From: Nocardioides guangzhouensis | GTDB taxonomy: Bacteria; Actinomycetota; Actinomycetes; Propionibacteriales; Nocardioidaceae | Length of the DNA stretch: 59,436 nucleotides | Reading direction: 5' to 3' | Assembly (NCBI RefSeq): GCF_004519545.1 | Contig: NZ_SDKM01000005.1 | Location: 1 to 59,436 of the forward strand | In this document: one piece after another, positions 15,715 to 24,939 of the stretch | Layout: each line of letters starts with the position of its first letter | How positions within the stretch are numbered: the first letter of the stretch is position 1 | Translations under genes and position numbers: made by a program | Notes under the pieces: model-generated | What the model was told of the DNA's origin: nothing | Database searches by the model: none | Seen by the model: the letters and a program-made list of their open reading frames with translations, nothing else

Positions 15715-16809
15715 ATGCCCAGCGCGATCGAAGTACGCAAGGTCCCGATCCACTCCGTCGCCGACGCCTCCGAGCTCGCCAAGCTCATCGACGACGGCGT
15801 GATGGCCGCCGACCGCGTCATCGCGATCATCGGCAAGACCGAGGGCAACGGCGGCGTCAACGACTACACCCGGATCATCGCCGACCGGGCGTTCCGCGAG
15901 GTGCTGGTCGAGAAGGGCGCGCCCGCCGACCAGGTCAAGCAGGTCCCGATCGTGTGGTCCGGCGGCACCGACGGCGTGATCAGCCCGCACGCCACGATCT
16001 TCGCCACCACCGACGCCGAGCCCACCGACGAGCCGCGGCTCACCGTCGGCTTCGCGATGAGCGAGCAGCTGCTGCCCGAGGAGATCGGCCGCACCCCGAT
16101 GATCTCCAAGGTCGCCGACGCGGTGAAGGTCGCGATGGAGCGGGCCGGCATCACCGACCCGGCCGACGTGCACTACGTGCAGACCAAGACCCCGCTGCTG
16201 ACCATCCACACCATCCGCGACGCGAAGTCGCGCGGCAAGACCGTGTGGACCGAGCACACCCACGAGTCGATGGACCTTTCCAACGGTGTCACCGCCCTCG
16301 GCATCGCGGTCGCGCTCGGCGAGATCGAGATGCCGACCGACGCGGACGTCATGCACGACCGCGACCTGTACTCCTCGGTCGCCTCCTGCTCCTCCGGCGT
16401 CGAGCTCGACCAGGCCCAGGTGGTGGTGGTCGGCAACGCGCCCGGCGTCGGCGGCCGGTACCGCATCGGCCACTCGGTGATGAAGGACGCCCTCGACCAG
16501 GACGGCCTCTGGGAGGCGATCCGCGACGCCGGCCTCGACCTGCCGGAGCGCCCCCACCACAGCGACCTCGACGGCCGGCTGGTGAACCTCTTCCTCAAGT
16601 GCGAGGCCTCCCAGGACGGCATGGTCCGCGGCCGCCGCAACGCGATGCTCGACGACTCCGACGTGCACTGGCACCGCCAGATCAAGTCGTGCGTCGGCGG
16701 CGTCACCGCGGCCGTCACCGGTGACCCCGCGGTCTTCGTGTCGGTCTCCGCCGCGCACCAGGGCCCCGAGGGCGGCGGCCCCGTCGCCGCGATCGTCGAC
16801 CTCGGCTGA
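15715..16809 (+). CDS. ring-opening amidohydrolase, cyanuric acid amidohydrolase/barbiturase family
   Basis: 364 residues, ATG 15715 preceded by AAAGGA, matching the usual length of about 360. The family has three tandem copies of one fold, each giving a Ser and Lys to a threefold active site. Visible landmarks are [68 protein letters not shown] and [19 protein letters not shown]. Members hydrolyse cyanuric acid to carboxybiuret or barbiturate to ureidomalonate; the two cannot be told apart from sequence alone. Co-transcription with carbamate kinase points to N-heterocycle catabolism for nitrogen and ATP. None of the other recognisable triazine or oxidative-pyrimidine genes is here. Confidence 0.88.
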   Translation: MPSAIEVRKVPIHSVADASELAKLIDDGVMAADRVIAIIGKTEGNGGVNDYTRIIADRAFREVLVEKGAPADQVKQVPIVWSGGTDGVISPHATIFATTDAEPTDEPRLTVGFAMSEQLLPEEIGRTPMISKVADAVKVAMERAGITDPADVHYVQTKTPLLTIHTIRDAKSRGKTVWTEHTHESMDLSNGVTALGIAVALGEIEMPTDADVMHDRDLYSSVASCSSGVELDQAQVVVVGNAPGVGGRYRIGHSVMKDALDQDGLWEAIRDAGLDLPERPHHSDLDGRLVNLFLKCEASQDGMVRGRRNAMLDDSDVHWHRQIKSCVGGVTAAVTGDPAVFVSVSAAHQGPEGGGPVAAIVDLG

Positions 16810-16842
16810 CCGTCGTACGCCGAACGGCCAGGTCTTGCGTTC

Positions 16843-16880
16843 GGTGGTTGAGGAGGTCGCGCAGCGACCGTCTCGAAACC
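16843..16880 (+). repeat. dispersed GGTGGTTGAGGAGG repeat, copy 3
   Basis: Canonical copy: GGTGGTTGAGGAGG, then TCGCGCAGCGA (a small dyad), then CCGTCTCGAAACC. It starts 34 bp after the amidohydrolase stop. Confidence 0.8.
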
Positions 16881-16898
16881 TCCACGTGTTGCGACGTT

Positions 16899-16938
16899 GG
16901 TTTCGAGAGGGGCCCAGAACGCCCTCCTCAACCAGCGG
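16899..16938 (-). repeat. dispersed repeat, copy 4, inverted
   Basis: Inverted and diverged copy: GGTTTCGAGAGG at the left, CCTCCTCAACCAGCGG at the right. With copy 3 it forms a head-to-head pair 18 bp apart that could fold into a long imperfect hairpin between convergent genes. Confidence 0.7.
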
Positions 16939-16964
16939 CTGCCGAGCCCTGCGAAATGGTGGCG

Positions 16965-17510
16965 TCAGCACACCCGCTCGCGCAGGCCGGCGGCCATCCC
17001 GGCGATGGTGAGCGCGTCGAACAGCCCGCCGGCGACCTCGGCAAGCCGGACATGCTTCACGGGGCCGAGGCGCAGACGCAGGTGCACGCGCGTGCGGACG
17101 TCCTCGGGGGTGAGCACGATCGCCCACGAGACGTCGGTGCCGCGGCGGCGCGAGGTGTAGACGAGGTACGACGGTGCCGCGGTCATCGCGACCGTGAACG
17201 TCTCGTCCCGCCCGCCGTAGTCGGGGATCACGTCGCCCACCTGCAGCCCGCCGTACGACGGGTCGAGGCGTCGTAGGGCCCGCCGTGAGGAGGGGAGGGC
17301 GCGTTCGAGACGGCGCGGGAGGTACCAGCCCGCCCGGCGCTTCCCGAGCTGCTCGAGCCACGGCCAGACCGCGGCCGGCCGCGCGTCGACCGAGAAGGCG
17401 CGGTCCATGACGACGTCCGCGTGCGGGACCAGGTCGTCGCCGGGCAGGCCGACAGCCACCTCCACGTCACGCGGCACGACCGACGGCAGCAGCCGGTCCA
17501 CGAGCCCCAT
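16965..17510 (-). CDS. SRPBCC family protein
   Basis: 181 residues from ATG 17510. The pattern VMDRAFSVDARPAAVWPWLE, QLGKRRAGWYLPRRLE, LQVGDVIPDYGG and LVYTSRRRGTDVSWAIVL is common in actinobacterial polyketide-cyclase-like SRPBCC proteins of about 180 residues (WPWLxQxG..RAGWYSYD in relatives). Probable hydrophobic-ligand binding; specific role unknown. It is flanked on both sides by dispersed repeats and is convergent with the amidohydrolase gene. Confidence 0.8.
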   Translation of the reverse strand: MGLVDRLLPSVVPRDVEVAVGLPGDDLVPHADVVMDRAFSVDARPAAVWPWLEQLGKRRAGWYLPRRLERALPSSRRALRRLDPSYGGLQVGDVIPDYGGRDETFTVAMTAAPSYLVYTSRRRGTDVSWAIVLTPEDVRTRVHLRLRLGPVKHVRLAEVAGGLFDALTIAGMAAGLRERVC

Positions 17511-17580
17511 GCCTCGACGCTAGCGCGCAATTCGTGGCCGTTCGGCGCGCAAGACGGGCCGCACGGCGCACTCCGGGTCC

Positions 17581-17620
17581 TTGGTCTCGAGACGGTCGCT
17601 GCGCGACCTCCTCGACCGGC
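17581..17620 (-). repeat. dispersed repeat, copy 5, inverted
   Basis: Reads TTGGTCTCGAGACGGTCGCT then GCGCGACCTCCTCGACCGGC: the reverse complement of the canonical element with small changes. It lies in the promoter region shared by the divergent SRPBCC and adnA-like genes. Confidence 0.75.
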
Positions 17621-17702
17621 GGACCCGCCATCTCGTATGGCTCGGCCCGCCGTTGCGCACGGTTCGGCGGGGTGTCGGCGCGGGATGGTTAGGTTGGCCG
17701 CG

Positions 17703-20700
17703 ATGACCACCACCAACCCCACGTTCCGGCTCGCCGCGTCCGCGCCCCAGGGCGTCGCCCCGGTCGAGCTCGACGAGCACCAGCGACGCGTGGTCGAGCA
17801 CGAGGGCGGGCCGCTCCTGGTGCTGGCCGGACCCGGCACCGGCAAGACCACGACGCTGGTCGAGGCGATCGTCGACCGGATCGAGAAGCGCGGCGCGCAG
17901 CCCGACCAGGTGCTGGCGCTGACGTTCTCCCGCAAGGCCGCCGAGCAGCTGCGCGACCGGGTCACCGCGCGGATGGCCCGCACCACCTCGTCGACGCTCT
18001 GCTCGACCTTCCACTCCTTCGCCTACGGCCTGATCCGCGCCTACAGCCCGCCCGACCTCTACGAGGCGCCGCTGCGGCTGCTGTCCGCGCCCGAGCAGGA
18101 CGTGGTGCTCCGCGAGCTGCTGCACCAGCACGAGGAGTCGGTCACCTGGCCGGGCTCGCTGTCCCGCGCGCTCGGCACCCGGGGGTTCGCCCGCGAGGTG
18201 CACGCGGTGCTCGGGCGGGCCCGCGAGAAGGGCCTGGACGGCACGGCGCTGCGAGCGCTCGGCGAGGCCAACGACCTCCCCGAGTTCATCGCGGCCGGCC
18301 GGTTCCTGGATCAGTACCTCACCAACCTCGACGCTCAGGGCGCCACCGACTACGCCGACCTGATCCGCCGGGCGACGATCGAGGCCGAGGCGCACCGCGA
18401 CGAGCTGCGGCAGCGGTTCCGGCACGTGTTCGTGGATGAGTACCAGGACACCGACCCCGGACAGGTCGCGCTGCTCCGCGCGATCGCCGGGGACGGTCGC
18501 GACCTCACGGTGGTCGGGGACCCGCACCAGTCGATCTACGGCTTCCGCGGCGCCGACGTCCGCGGCATCCTCGACTTCCCGGCCGCGTTCCCGCGGGCCG
18601 ACGGCCGCCCTGCCGACGTCATCGCGCTGCGTACGACGCGCCGGTTCGGCCCGCGCCTCCTCCTCGCCTCCCAGCGGGTCGCCCGTCGGCTGGCGCTGCC
18701 CGGCAGCATCCCGGAGGAGGCCCGCGAGGCGTTCCTCGAGCCGGTCGCCGAGGGTGGCGGGCTGGGGGAGGGCCGGGTCGTAGTCCGCACCTTCGACACC
18801 GAGCGGGCCGAGGCCGAGCACCTCGCCGACCTGCTGCGCCGGGCGCACCTCGAGGAGGGCATCCCCTGGGACGACATGGCCGTGCTGGTCCGCTCCGGCC
18901 GCGGCTCGATCCCGCCGCTGCGCCGGGCGCTCGGCGCCGCCGGCGTGCCTGTCGAGGTGGCCTCCGACGAGGTTCCGCTGGTCCGCGACCCGGCGGTGCT
19001 CCCGCTGCTCGACGCGCTGCGCGCGGTGGTCAACCTCGACAACGACGACGTCGAGCATGTCGACCACCTCGACTCAGGCCGGGCCGAGGCGCTGCTGCTG
19101 AGCCCGATCGGCGGCCTCGACGCGGGCGACGTACGCCGGCTCTCCCGGCAGCTGCGCGTCCGCGAGAAGGCCGCGTCCCGCACCGAGGACCGGGCGCCGC
19201 GCCCCTCCCGCGACCTGCTGCGTCGGGTGGTCACCGACGGCACCTTCCTCGACGGTCTCGAGGGTCCCGAGGTGGTCCGGGCCCGTGGCCTGGCCGCCCT
19301 GCTGCACGACGCGCGCGACGAGCTCGACCGCGGGGCGACCGCCGAGGAGCTGCTGTGGACGCTGTGGTCTCGCACCGGCTGGCCCGAGCGGCTGCGCCGG
19401 TCCGTCGGGCTCGGCGGCGGCGCGGCTCGGCGGGCGCACCGCGACCTGGACTCGATCTGCGCGCTGTTCGGGATCGCCGCTCGCGCCGAGGAGCAGCGCG
19501 ACCACGTCGGGGTCCGCAACTTCCTCGCCTCGCTGGTCGCCCAGCAGATCCCCGCCGACACGCTCGCCGACCGCGGCGCCCGCGGCGCGGCGGTCCGACT
19601 GCTCACCGCGCACCGCTCCAAGGGCCTCGAGTGGCGGCTGGTCGTGGTCGCCCACGTCCAGCAGGACGGCTGGCCCGACCAGCGGCGCCGCTCCACCCTG
19701 CTCCAGGCCGACCGGATCGGGACGGACGGCGTGGTGCCGCCGGTCTCCGTGCGCGAGCTGCTGCTCGAGGAGCGCCGCCTGTTCTACGTCGCCGCCACCC
19801 GCGCCCGGCAGCGGCTCGTCGTCACCGCGGTCCAGGCCGCCGACGACGAGGGCGAGCAGCCGTCCCGGTTCCTCGGGGAGCTCGGCGTCCAGGTCGAGCA
19901 CGTGGTCGGCCGGCCCGTCCGGCCGCTCTCGCTCGGCGGGCTGGTCGGCGAGCTGCGGCGTACCCTCGCCGACCCGGCCACCAGCGAGCCGCTCCGCGAG
20001 GCCGCCGCCCGACGGCTGGCCCGGCTGGCCCGCGAGTCCACCGGCACCCGCCCGCTAGTCCCCAGCGCCGACCCGTCGACCTGGTGGGGCACTCGCTCGG
20101 CCAGCCGGTCGGTCGAGCCGGTCCGCGACCCCGCCCAGCCGGTGCCGGTCTCCGCCAGCGTCCTCGAGTCGATGCAGGTCTGCCCCACCCAGTGGTTCCT
20201 CGAGCGCGAGGCCGGCGGCGTGGCCCGCGCCCACCAGTCCGCCAACCTCGGCGAGCTGCTGCACGCGCTCGCCGAGCGGGTCGCCTCCGGCGAGCTCGCC
20301 GCCGGACCCGACGACGTCGACGTGCTCATGGAGCACGTCGACCGGATCTGGGACCGCCTCGACTTCCGCACCCCGTGGTCGAAGGCCCGCGAGCACGAGC
20401 GGGTCCGGGCCGCGCTCGGCCGCTTCCTCGCCTGGCACCACGCCAACCCGCGTCGGCTGCTGGCCACCGAGGCGAAGTTCGAGACCGTGGTCGAGCTGCC
20501 GGACCGCGAGCGAGTGCGGCTCACCGGGTACGCCGACCGGCTCGAGCTCGACGCCGACGGCCGCGTCGTCGTGGTCGACCTCAAGTCCGGCCGCACCAAG
20601 CCGTCCACCAAGGCGGTCGAGGGGCACCTCCAGCTCGGCCTCTACCAGTACGCCGTCGACCACGGCGCCGTCGACGCGCTCACCGGCGAGCCCGCCGAGG

Positions 20701-20942
20701 CCGGGGGAGCCGAGCTGGTCCAGCTCGGGCTCACCGACTGCGGCGAGCGGGCGGTGGTCCAGCCGCAGGACCCGCAACCCGACGACGGCCCCCAGCGCGA
20801 CGACCTGCGCGGTCGGCTCGGCCGCACCGCCGCCCTGCTACGGGCGGAGAGCTTCCCTGCGGTCGCGGGCCAGCACTGCCGCGACTGCTCCTTCGTCCCC
20901 ATCTGCCCCATCAAGAGCGCAGGCTCGGTGACCGCCCAGTGA
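17703..20942 (+). CDS. adnA: UvrD/Rep-family helicase with C-terminal RecB-like nuclease, AdnA-like
   Basis: 1079 residues from ATG 17703. Motor: Walker A LAGPGTGKTTTLVEAI (about 40-50), SRKAAEQLRDRV, Walker B VFVDEYQDTDPGQ, GDPHQSIYGFRGADVRG, TAHRSKGLEWRLVVVAHVQ and FYVAATRARQRLVV. The C-terminal PD-(D/E)XK nuclease has GYADRLELD and VVVDLKSGRTKP (about 940-975). One Cys at about 826 (MQVCPTQW) with HCRDCSFVPIC (about 1058-1070) is the four-Cys iron-sulfur arrangement. With the overlapping next gene it should form the AdnAB end-resection motor-nuclease for double-strand break repair. Order and features match mycobacterial AdnA then AdnB. Confidence 0.88.
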   Translation: MTTTNPTFRLAASAPQGVAPVELDEHQRRVVEHEGGPLLVLAGPGTGKTTTLVEAIVDRIEKRGAQPDQVLALTFSRKAAEQLRDRVTARMARTTSSTLCSTFHSFAYGLIRAYSPPDLYEAPLRLLSAPEQDVVLRELLHQHEESVTWPGSLSRALGTRGFAREVHAVLGRAREKGLDGTALRALGEANDLPEFIAAGRFLDQYLTNLDAQGATDYADLIRRATIEAEAHRDELRQRFRHVFVDEYQDTDPGQVALLRAIAGDGRDLTVVGDPHQSIYGFRGADVRGILDFPAAFPRADGRPADVIALRTTRRFGPRLLLASQRVARRLALPGSIPEEAREAFLEPVAEGGGLGEGRVVVRTFDTERAEAEHLADLLRRAHLEEGIPWDDMAVLVRSGRGSIPPLRRALGAAGVPVEVASDEVPLVRDPAVLPLLDALRAVVNLDNDDVEHVDHLDSGRAEALLLSPIGGLDAGDVRRLSRQLRVREKAASRTEDRAPRPSRDLLRRVVTDGTFLDGLEGPEVVRARGLAALLHDARDELDRGATAEELLWTLWSRTGWPERLRRSVGLGGGAARRAHRDLDSICALFGIAARAEEQRDHVGVRNFLASLVAQQIPADTLADRGARGAAVRLLTAHRSKGLEWRLVVVAHVQQDGWPDQRRRSTLLQADRIGTDGVVPPVSVRELLLEERRLFYVAATRARQRLVVTAVQAADDEGEQPSRFLGELGVQVEHVVGRPVRPLSLGGLVGELRRTLADPATSEPLREAAARRLARLARESTGTRPLVPSADPSTWWGTRSASRSVEPVRDPAQPVPVSASVLESMQVCPTQWFLEREAGGVARAHQSANLGELLHALAERVASGELAAGPDDVDVLMEHVDRIWDRLDFRTPWSKAREHERVRAALGRFLAWHHANPRRLLATEAKFETVVELPDRERVRLTGYADRLELDADGRVVVVDLKSGRTKPSTKAVEGHLQLGLYQYAVDHGAVDALTGEPAEAGGAELVQLGLTDCGERAVVQPQDPQPDDGPQRDDLRGRLGRTAALLRAESFPAVAGQHCRDCSFVPICPIKSAGSVTAQ

Positions 20943-23900
20943 CCACGACCCCGATCCGCATCGACACCCCCGATGACCTCGCCCGGGTCATGCGGACCCC
21001 CTACGCCCCCAGCGACCAGCAGTGGGCGGCCATCTCGGCGCCGTTGTCGCCGGCGGTCGTGATCGCCGGCGCCGGCTCGGGCAAGACCACGCTGATGGCG
21101 GCCCGCGTCGTCTACCTCGTGGTCACCGGTCAGGTCCGGCCCGACGAGGTGCTCGGACTGACCTTCACCACGAAGGCCGCCAGCGAGCTCCGGCAACGGA
21201 TCCGCGCCGCGCTGCGCACCGCCGGCGCCCTCGACGAGGGCGACCCCGACGATGGTGAGGACATCCTCGAGCCGACGGTCGCGACGTACAACGCGTACGC
21301 CGCGTCCCTGCTCACCGACCACGGCCTCCGGATCGGCCACGAGCCCGACACCCGCGTGATCACCGACGCCGCCCGCTACCAGCTCGGCGCCCGCGCGATC
21401 GACCGCTACACCGGCGAGGTCCGCCACCTCACCGACCACCCCGAGACCGCGATCCAGAACCTCCTCGCCCTCGACGGCGCGATGAGCGAGCACCTCGTCG
21501 ACGCCGCCGCCGTACGCCGCGTGGACGAGGAGGCGCGCCGCGGCTTCCTCCGCGCGCTCGAGGAGGAGACGAACGGCAAGAACCGCACGACGTACCGCGA
21601 GCCGGTCGAGAAGGCGATCAACGCGATCGACCGCCGTGCCGAGCTGCTCGGGCTGGTCGAGGCCTATCGCCGGCTCAAGCGCGACCTCGGCCTCATGGAC
21701 TTCTCCGACCAGATCGAGCTCGGCGCCCGGCTGGCCAGCGAGCAGCCCGACGTCGGCGCGCTGGAGCGGTCGCGGTTCAAGGTCGTGCTGCTCGACGAGT
21801 ACCAGGACACCTCCGTCGCGCAGGCGATCATGCTGTCCCGGCTGTTCGCCGGCCCCGACCCGGCGTCCGGGCGCGGCCACGCGGTGACCGCGGTGGGCGA
21901 CCCCAACCAGGCGATCTACGGCTGGCGCGGCGCCTCGGTGAGCAACATCCTCCACTTCGACCAGACCTTCCCGGCCCGCGACGGCGGCCCGGTGCCGGTC
22001 CACCCGCTCACCGTCAACCGCCGCTCCGAACGCCGGATCCTGGCGGTCGCGAACCGGCTGGCAGCCCCGCTGCACGACAGGTTCCCGCAGGTCGAGCCGC
22101 TGGTGCCCAAGCCCGAGGCCGGCGAGGGGGTGGTCGAGACCCGGGTGTTCCAGACGCACGCCGACGAGCTTGCCTGGCTGGCCGAGGCGGTGACGGAGGC
22201 GCACGACGAGCTGTGGTCCGACATCGGCGTGCTCACCCGCGACAACGCGCACGCCGAGGACGTCTTCGACGTGCTCACCGGTGCCGGGATCCCGGTCGAG
22301 ATCGTCGGCCTGTCCGGCCTGCTGCGGCTGCCCGAGGTCGCGGAGATCGTCGCGATCCTGCACCTGCTCCACGACGTCACCGCCAACGCCGCCCTGCTCA
22401 CGCTGCTGACCGGCCCCCGCTGGGCGGTCGGGCCGCGCGACCTGCGGCTGCTGGCCCGCCGGGCCCGGGAGCTCGCGGGCCGTCAGGTCCGGGGGAACGG
22501 CGACTCGGTCGACGAGCTGCTGGTCACGATCGCCGACGGCATCGACCCCGCCGAGATCCCCTCGCTCGACGACGCGCTCGCCGACCCCGGCGACGCGGCG
22601 TACTCCCCGGAGGCGCTGGAGCGCTTCGCCCTGCTCTCGGCCGAGCTCCGGATGCTTCGCACGTACGTCGGGGAGCCGCTGCTCGACATCGTCCGCCGGA
22701 TCATCGACACCACCGGCACCGACGTCGAGCTCGCCTCCGCGGTCAGCCCGGCGGCCGGCGCCCGGCGCGACAACCTCGACCTGTTCGTCAAGGCGGTTGC
22801 GGAGTTCCAGGCGGTCGACGGCGACGTCACGCTGCCGGCGCTGCTGGCCTACCTCACCGCCGAGGACGACCAGGGCAACGGCCTCGACGTGGCCACCCCG
22901 ACCGAGGCGGACTCGGTCAAGCTGCTCACCGTGCACCGCTCCAAGGGCCTGGAGTGGTCCTCGGTGTTCCTGGTCGGCGTCTGCGAGACCCGGTTCCCGT
23001 CCAACCGGTCCCGCACCCTGTGGACGTCGTCCCCGTCGATCCTGCCGGCGGCGCTGCGCGGCGACGCCCACGACCTGCCCCAGCTGGCCGGCTACAACAA
23101 GGCCGCGCTCGACGCCTACCGCGCCGACACGCGAGCCCACGACGCCGAGGAGGAGCTGCGCCTGGGGTACGTCGCGTTCACCCGAGCCGCGCACCGGCTC
23201 GCGGTCAGCTCCTACCTCTGGAGCCCCCGGGCCACCCCGTTCGGCCCCTCGTCCTACCAGCGCGAGGTCCGCGACTGGCTCGAGGAGGCCGGAGAACCGG
23301 TGGAGGCGTGGGCCGAGAAACCGCAGAAGGGTGACCCCAACCCCTACGACGCCGTCGACCCGTCCCGACCGTGGCCGGCCACCGGCACCGGCATCGAGGC
23401 GGCGCTGCGGATCGAGGCAGCCCGCCGGGTGGCCGAGGTCGACGCCGACGCGCCCGACGCCGGTCTCGACATGATCGAGGCAGCCGTGGTCGCCGACTGG
23501 GACGTCGAGCTCGACCGGCTGGTCGAGGAGGCCCGCCGCGACCGGTCCACCGAGATCGTGGTGCCGCTGCCCTCCAGCCTGTCCGCGACGTCGCTGGCCC
23601 GGCTGCGCGACGACCCGGAGGAGTTCGCGCGCGACCTGGCCCGGCCGATGCCGCGCCAACCCTCGCCGGCGGCCCGGTTCGGCACCCGCTTCCACGCCTG
23701 GGTCGAGGCCCGCTTCGGGCAGCAACAGCTGCTCGATCCCGACGAGCTGCCGGGGCGCGCGGACTCCGGGGTCGACGACGAGTCCGACCTGCGCGAGCTG
23801 ATCGCGGCCTTCGAGGTGGGGCCGTTCGCGGACCGGGTCCCGCACACCGTCGAGCCGCCGTTCGCGCTGGTGCTGGCCGGACAGGTGGTGCGCGGCCGGA

Positions 23901-24142
23901 TCGACGCGGTCTACGCCGAGCCCGATGGCAGCTACCTCCTCGTCGACTGGAAGACCAACCGCGCGGAGACCGCCGACCCGCTCCAGCTCGCCGTCTACCG
24001 GTTGGCGTGGGCGGAATTGGCCGGGGTGCCGGTCGACCGGGTGCGGGCAGCTTTCTACTACGTCCGCAGCGGCCGGCTGGTCGAGCACGACGGGCTCCCG
24101 GGCCGCGACGAGCTCGAGGGGCTGGTCGCTGCCGACGCCTGA
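20939..24142 (+). CDS. adnB: UvrD/Rep-family helicase-nuclease, AdnB-like
   Basis: 1067 residues from GTG 20939, whose last bases overlap the adnA stop. N-terminal YAPSDQQWAAISAPLSPAVV then Walker A IAGAGSGKTTLMAARVVYLV, FTTKAASELRQRI, Walker B VVLLDEYQDTSVAQ, VGDPNQAIYGWRGASVSNIL, VHRSKGLEWSSVFLVG and YVAFTRAAHRLAVS. A RecB-like nuclease is at about 985-1010 (GRIDAVYAEPDGSYLLVDWK). Unlike the first gene there is no Cys cluster, as expected for AdnB, the main translocating motor of the heterodimer. It cooperates with AdnA in resection of broken ends. Convergent with deoD; both stops lie in one small palindrome. Confidence 0.88.
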   Translation: MTTTPIRIDTPDDLARVMRTPYAPSDQQWAAISAPLSPAVVIAGAGSGKTTLMAARVVYLVVTGQVRPDEVLGLTFTTKAASELRQRIRAALRTAGALDEGDPDDGEDILEPTVATYNAYAASLLTDHGLRIGHEPDTRVITDAARYQLGARAIDRYTGEVRHLTDHPETAIQNLLALDGAMSEHLVDAAAVRRVDEEARRGFLRALEEETNGKNRTTYREPVEKAINAIDRRAELLGLVEAYRRLKRDLGLMDFSDQIELGARLASEQPDVGALERSRFKVVLLDEYQDTSVAQAIMLSRLFAGPDPASGRGHAVTAVGDPNQAIYGWRGASVSNILHFDQTFPARDGGPVPVHPLTVNRRSERRILAVANRLAAPLHDRFPQVEPLVPKPEAGEGVVETRVFQTHADELAWLAEAVTEAHDELWSDIGVLTRDNAHAEDVFDVLTGAGIPVEIVGLSGLLRLPEVAEIVAILHLLHDVTANAALLTLLTGPRWAVGPRDLRLLARRARELAGRQVRGNGDSVDELLVTIADGIDPAEIPSLDDALADPGDAAYSPEALERFALLSAELRMLRTYVGEPLLDIVRRIIDTTGTDVELASAVSPAAGARRDNLDLFVKAVAEFQAVDGDVTLPALLAYLTAEDDQGNGLDVATPTEADSVKLLTVHRSKGLEWSSVFLVGVCETRFPSNRSRTLWTSSPSILPAALRGDAHDLPQLAGYNKAALDAYRADTRAHDAEEELRLGYVAFTRAAHRLAVSSYLWSPRATPFGPSSYQREVRDWLEEAGEPVEAWAEKPQKGDPNPYDAVDPSRPWPATGTGIEAALRIEAARRVAEVDADAPDAGLDMIEAAVVADWDVELDRLVEEARRDRSTEIVVPLPSSLSATSLARLRDDPEEFARDLARPMPRQPSPAARFGTRFHAWVEARFGQQQLLDPDELPGRADSGVDDESDLRELIAAFEVGPFADRVPHTVEPPFALVLAGQVVRGRIDAVYAEPDGSYLLVDWKTNRAETADPLQLAVYRLAWAELAGVPVDRVRAAFYYVRSGRLVEHDGLPGRDELEGLVAADA

Positions 24143-24152
24143 CGGGTCAGGC
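24137..24152. terminator. palindrome containing both stop codons of convergent adnB and deoD
   Basis: GCCTGAC-GG-GTCAGGC, a perfect 7-bp stem with 2-nt spacer. The adnB TGA and the deoD TGA (TCA on this strand) both lie within it. Four bases separate the genes, so this is the only possible intergenic terminator; it lacks a T-run. Confidence 0.4.
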
Positions 24153-24860
24153 CTGGCTGGTGACCGCCTCGAGCGCGATCTCGACCATCGCGGAGAACGT
24201 CTCCTGCCGCTCGAGGGCGGTGGTCTCCTCGCCGGTCACCATGTGGTCGGAGACCGTGCAGATCGCGAGCGCGCGGCGGCCGTACTTCGCGGCCAGCGTG
24301 TAGAGCGCGCTCGCCTCCATCTCCACGCCCAGCACGCCGTGCTCGACCATCGGCTCCATGAGGTCGGGACGCGGCGTGTAGAACTGGTCGCCGCTGAAGA
24401 TCAGCCCGGTCCACGCGGTCACGTCGTCGCGCGCCTGCGCCGCGTCGTACGCCGCCCGGAGCAGGCCGAAGTCGGCCACCGGCGCGTAGTCGAGCCCGTG
24501 GAAACGCACCCGGTTCATCCCGGAGTCGGTGCAGGCGCCCGAGGCCAGGATCACGTCGCGCACGCCGACCTTCTCCACCAGGGCGCCGCACGAGCCGACC
24601 CGCACGACCGACTGCACGTCGTACTGGTCGAAGAGCTCGTTGGCGTAGATCGCGAACGACGGCTGGCCCATCCCCGATCCCTGCACACTGATCCGGTGGC
24701 CCCGCCAGGTGCCGGTGAACCCGAGCATCCCGCGCACCTCGTTGTAGCCGGTGGCGGCGTCGAGGAAGGTCTCGGCGATCCACTTCGCGCGCAGCGGGTC
24801 GCCGGGCATCAGGACGTGGGGGGCGATCGCGCCGGGCTCGGCGCCGATGTGGGTGCTCAC
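24147..24860 (-). CDS. deoD: purine-nucleoside phosphorylase, DeoD type
   Basis: 237 residues from GTG 24860, close to the 239 of E. coli DeoD. The start [74 protein letters not shown] and [20 protein letters not shown] are diagnostic of the hexameric enzyme. [20 protein letters not shown] includes the catalytic-region Asp of the SDH segment. It phosphorolyses purine (deoxy)nucleosides to free base and pentose-1-phosphate. A short overlapping ORF lies just upstream. Confidence 0.92.
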   Translation of the reverse strand: MSTHIGAEPGAIAPHVLMPGDPLRAKWIAETFLDAATGYNEVRGMLGFTGTWRGHRISVQGSGMGQPSFAIYANELFDQYDVQSVVRVGSCGALVEKVGVRDVILASGACTDSGMNRVRFHGLDYAPVADFGLLRAAYDAAQARDDVTAWTGLIFSGDQFYTPRPDLMEPMVEHGVLGVEMEASALYTLAAKYGRRALAICTVSDHMVTGEETTALERQETFSAMVEIALEAVTSQA

Positions 24861-24913
24861 TCGGGGTCCCCGGCGCAGCGGGAGCGGAGCGAGTGGTCCG
24901 TTGGGGTGTTCAT
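24857..24913 (-). CDS. possible 18-codon upstream ORF of deoD
   Basis: ATG 24913 opens [18 protein letters not shown] and its TGA (24859-24857) overlaps the deoD GTG (GTGA), the same coupling used by real gene pairs in this window. It could be a leader peptide or chance. No clear Shine-Dalgarno was seen for it. Confidence 0.2.
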   Translation of the reverse strand: MNTPTDHSLRSRCAGDPE

Positions 24914-24939
24914 GTCGGCATCGTATGTAGCCTGCCCAC

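Noticed and set aside
18000..24088. Long open frames antisense to adnA and adnB (over 1000 codons)
   Set aside because: High GC makes long antisense frames common; they lack any domain pattern and mirror the codon structure of the sense genes.
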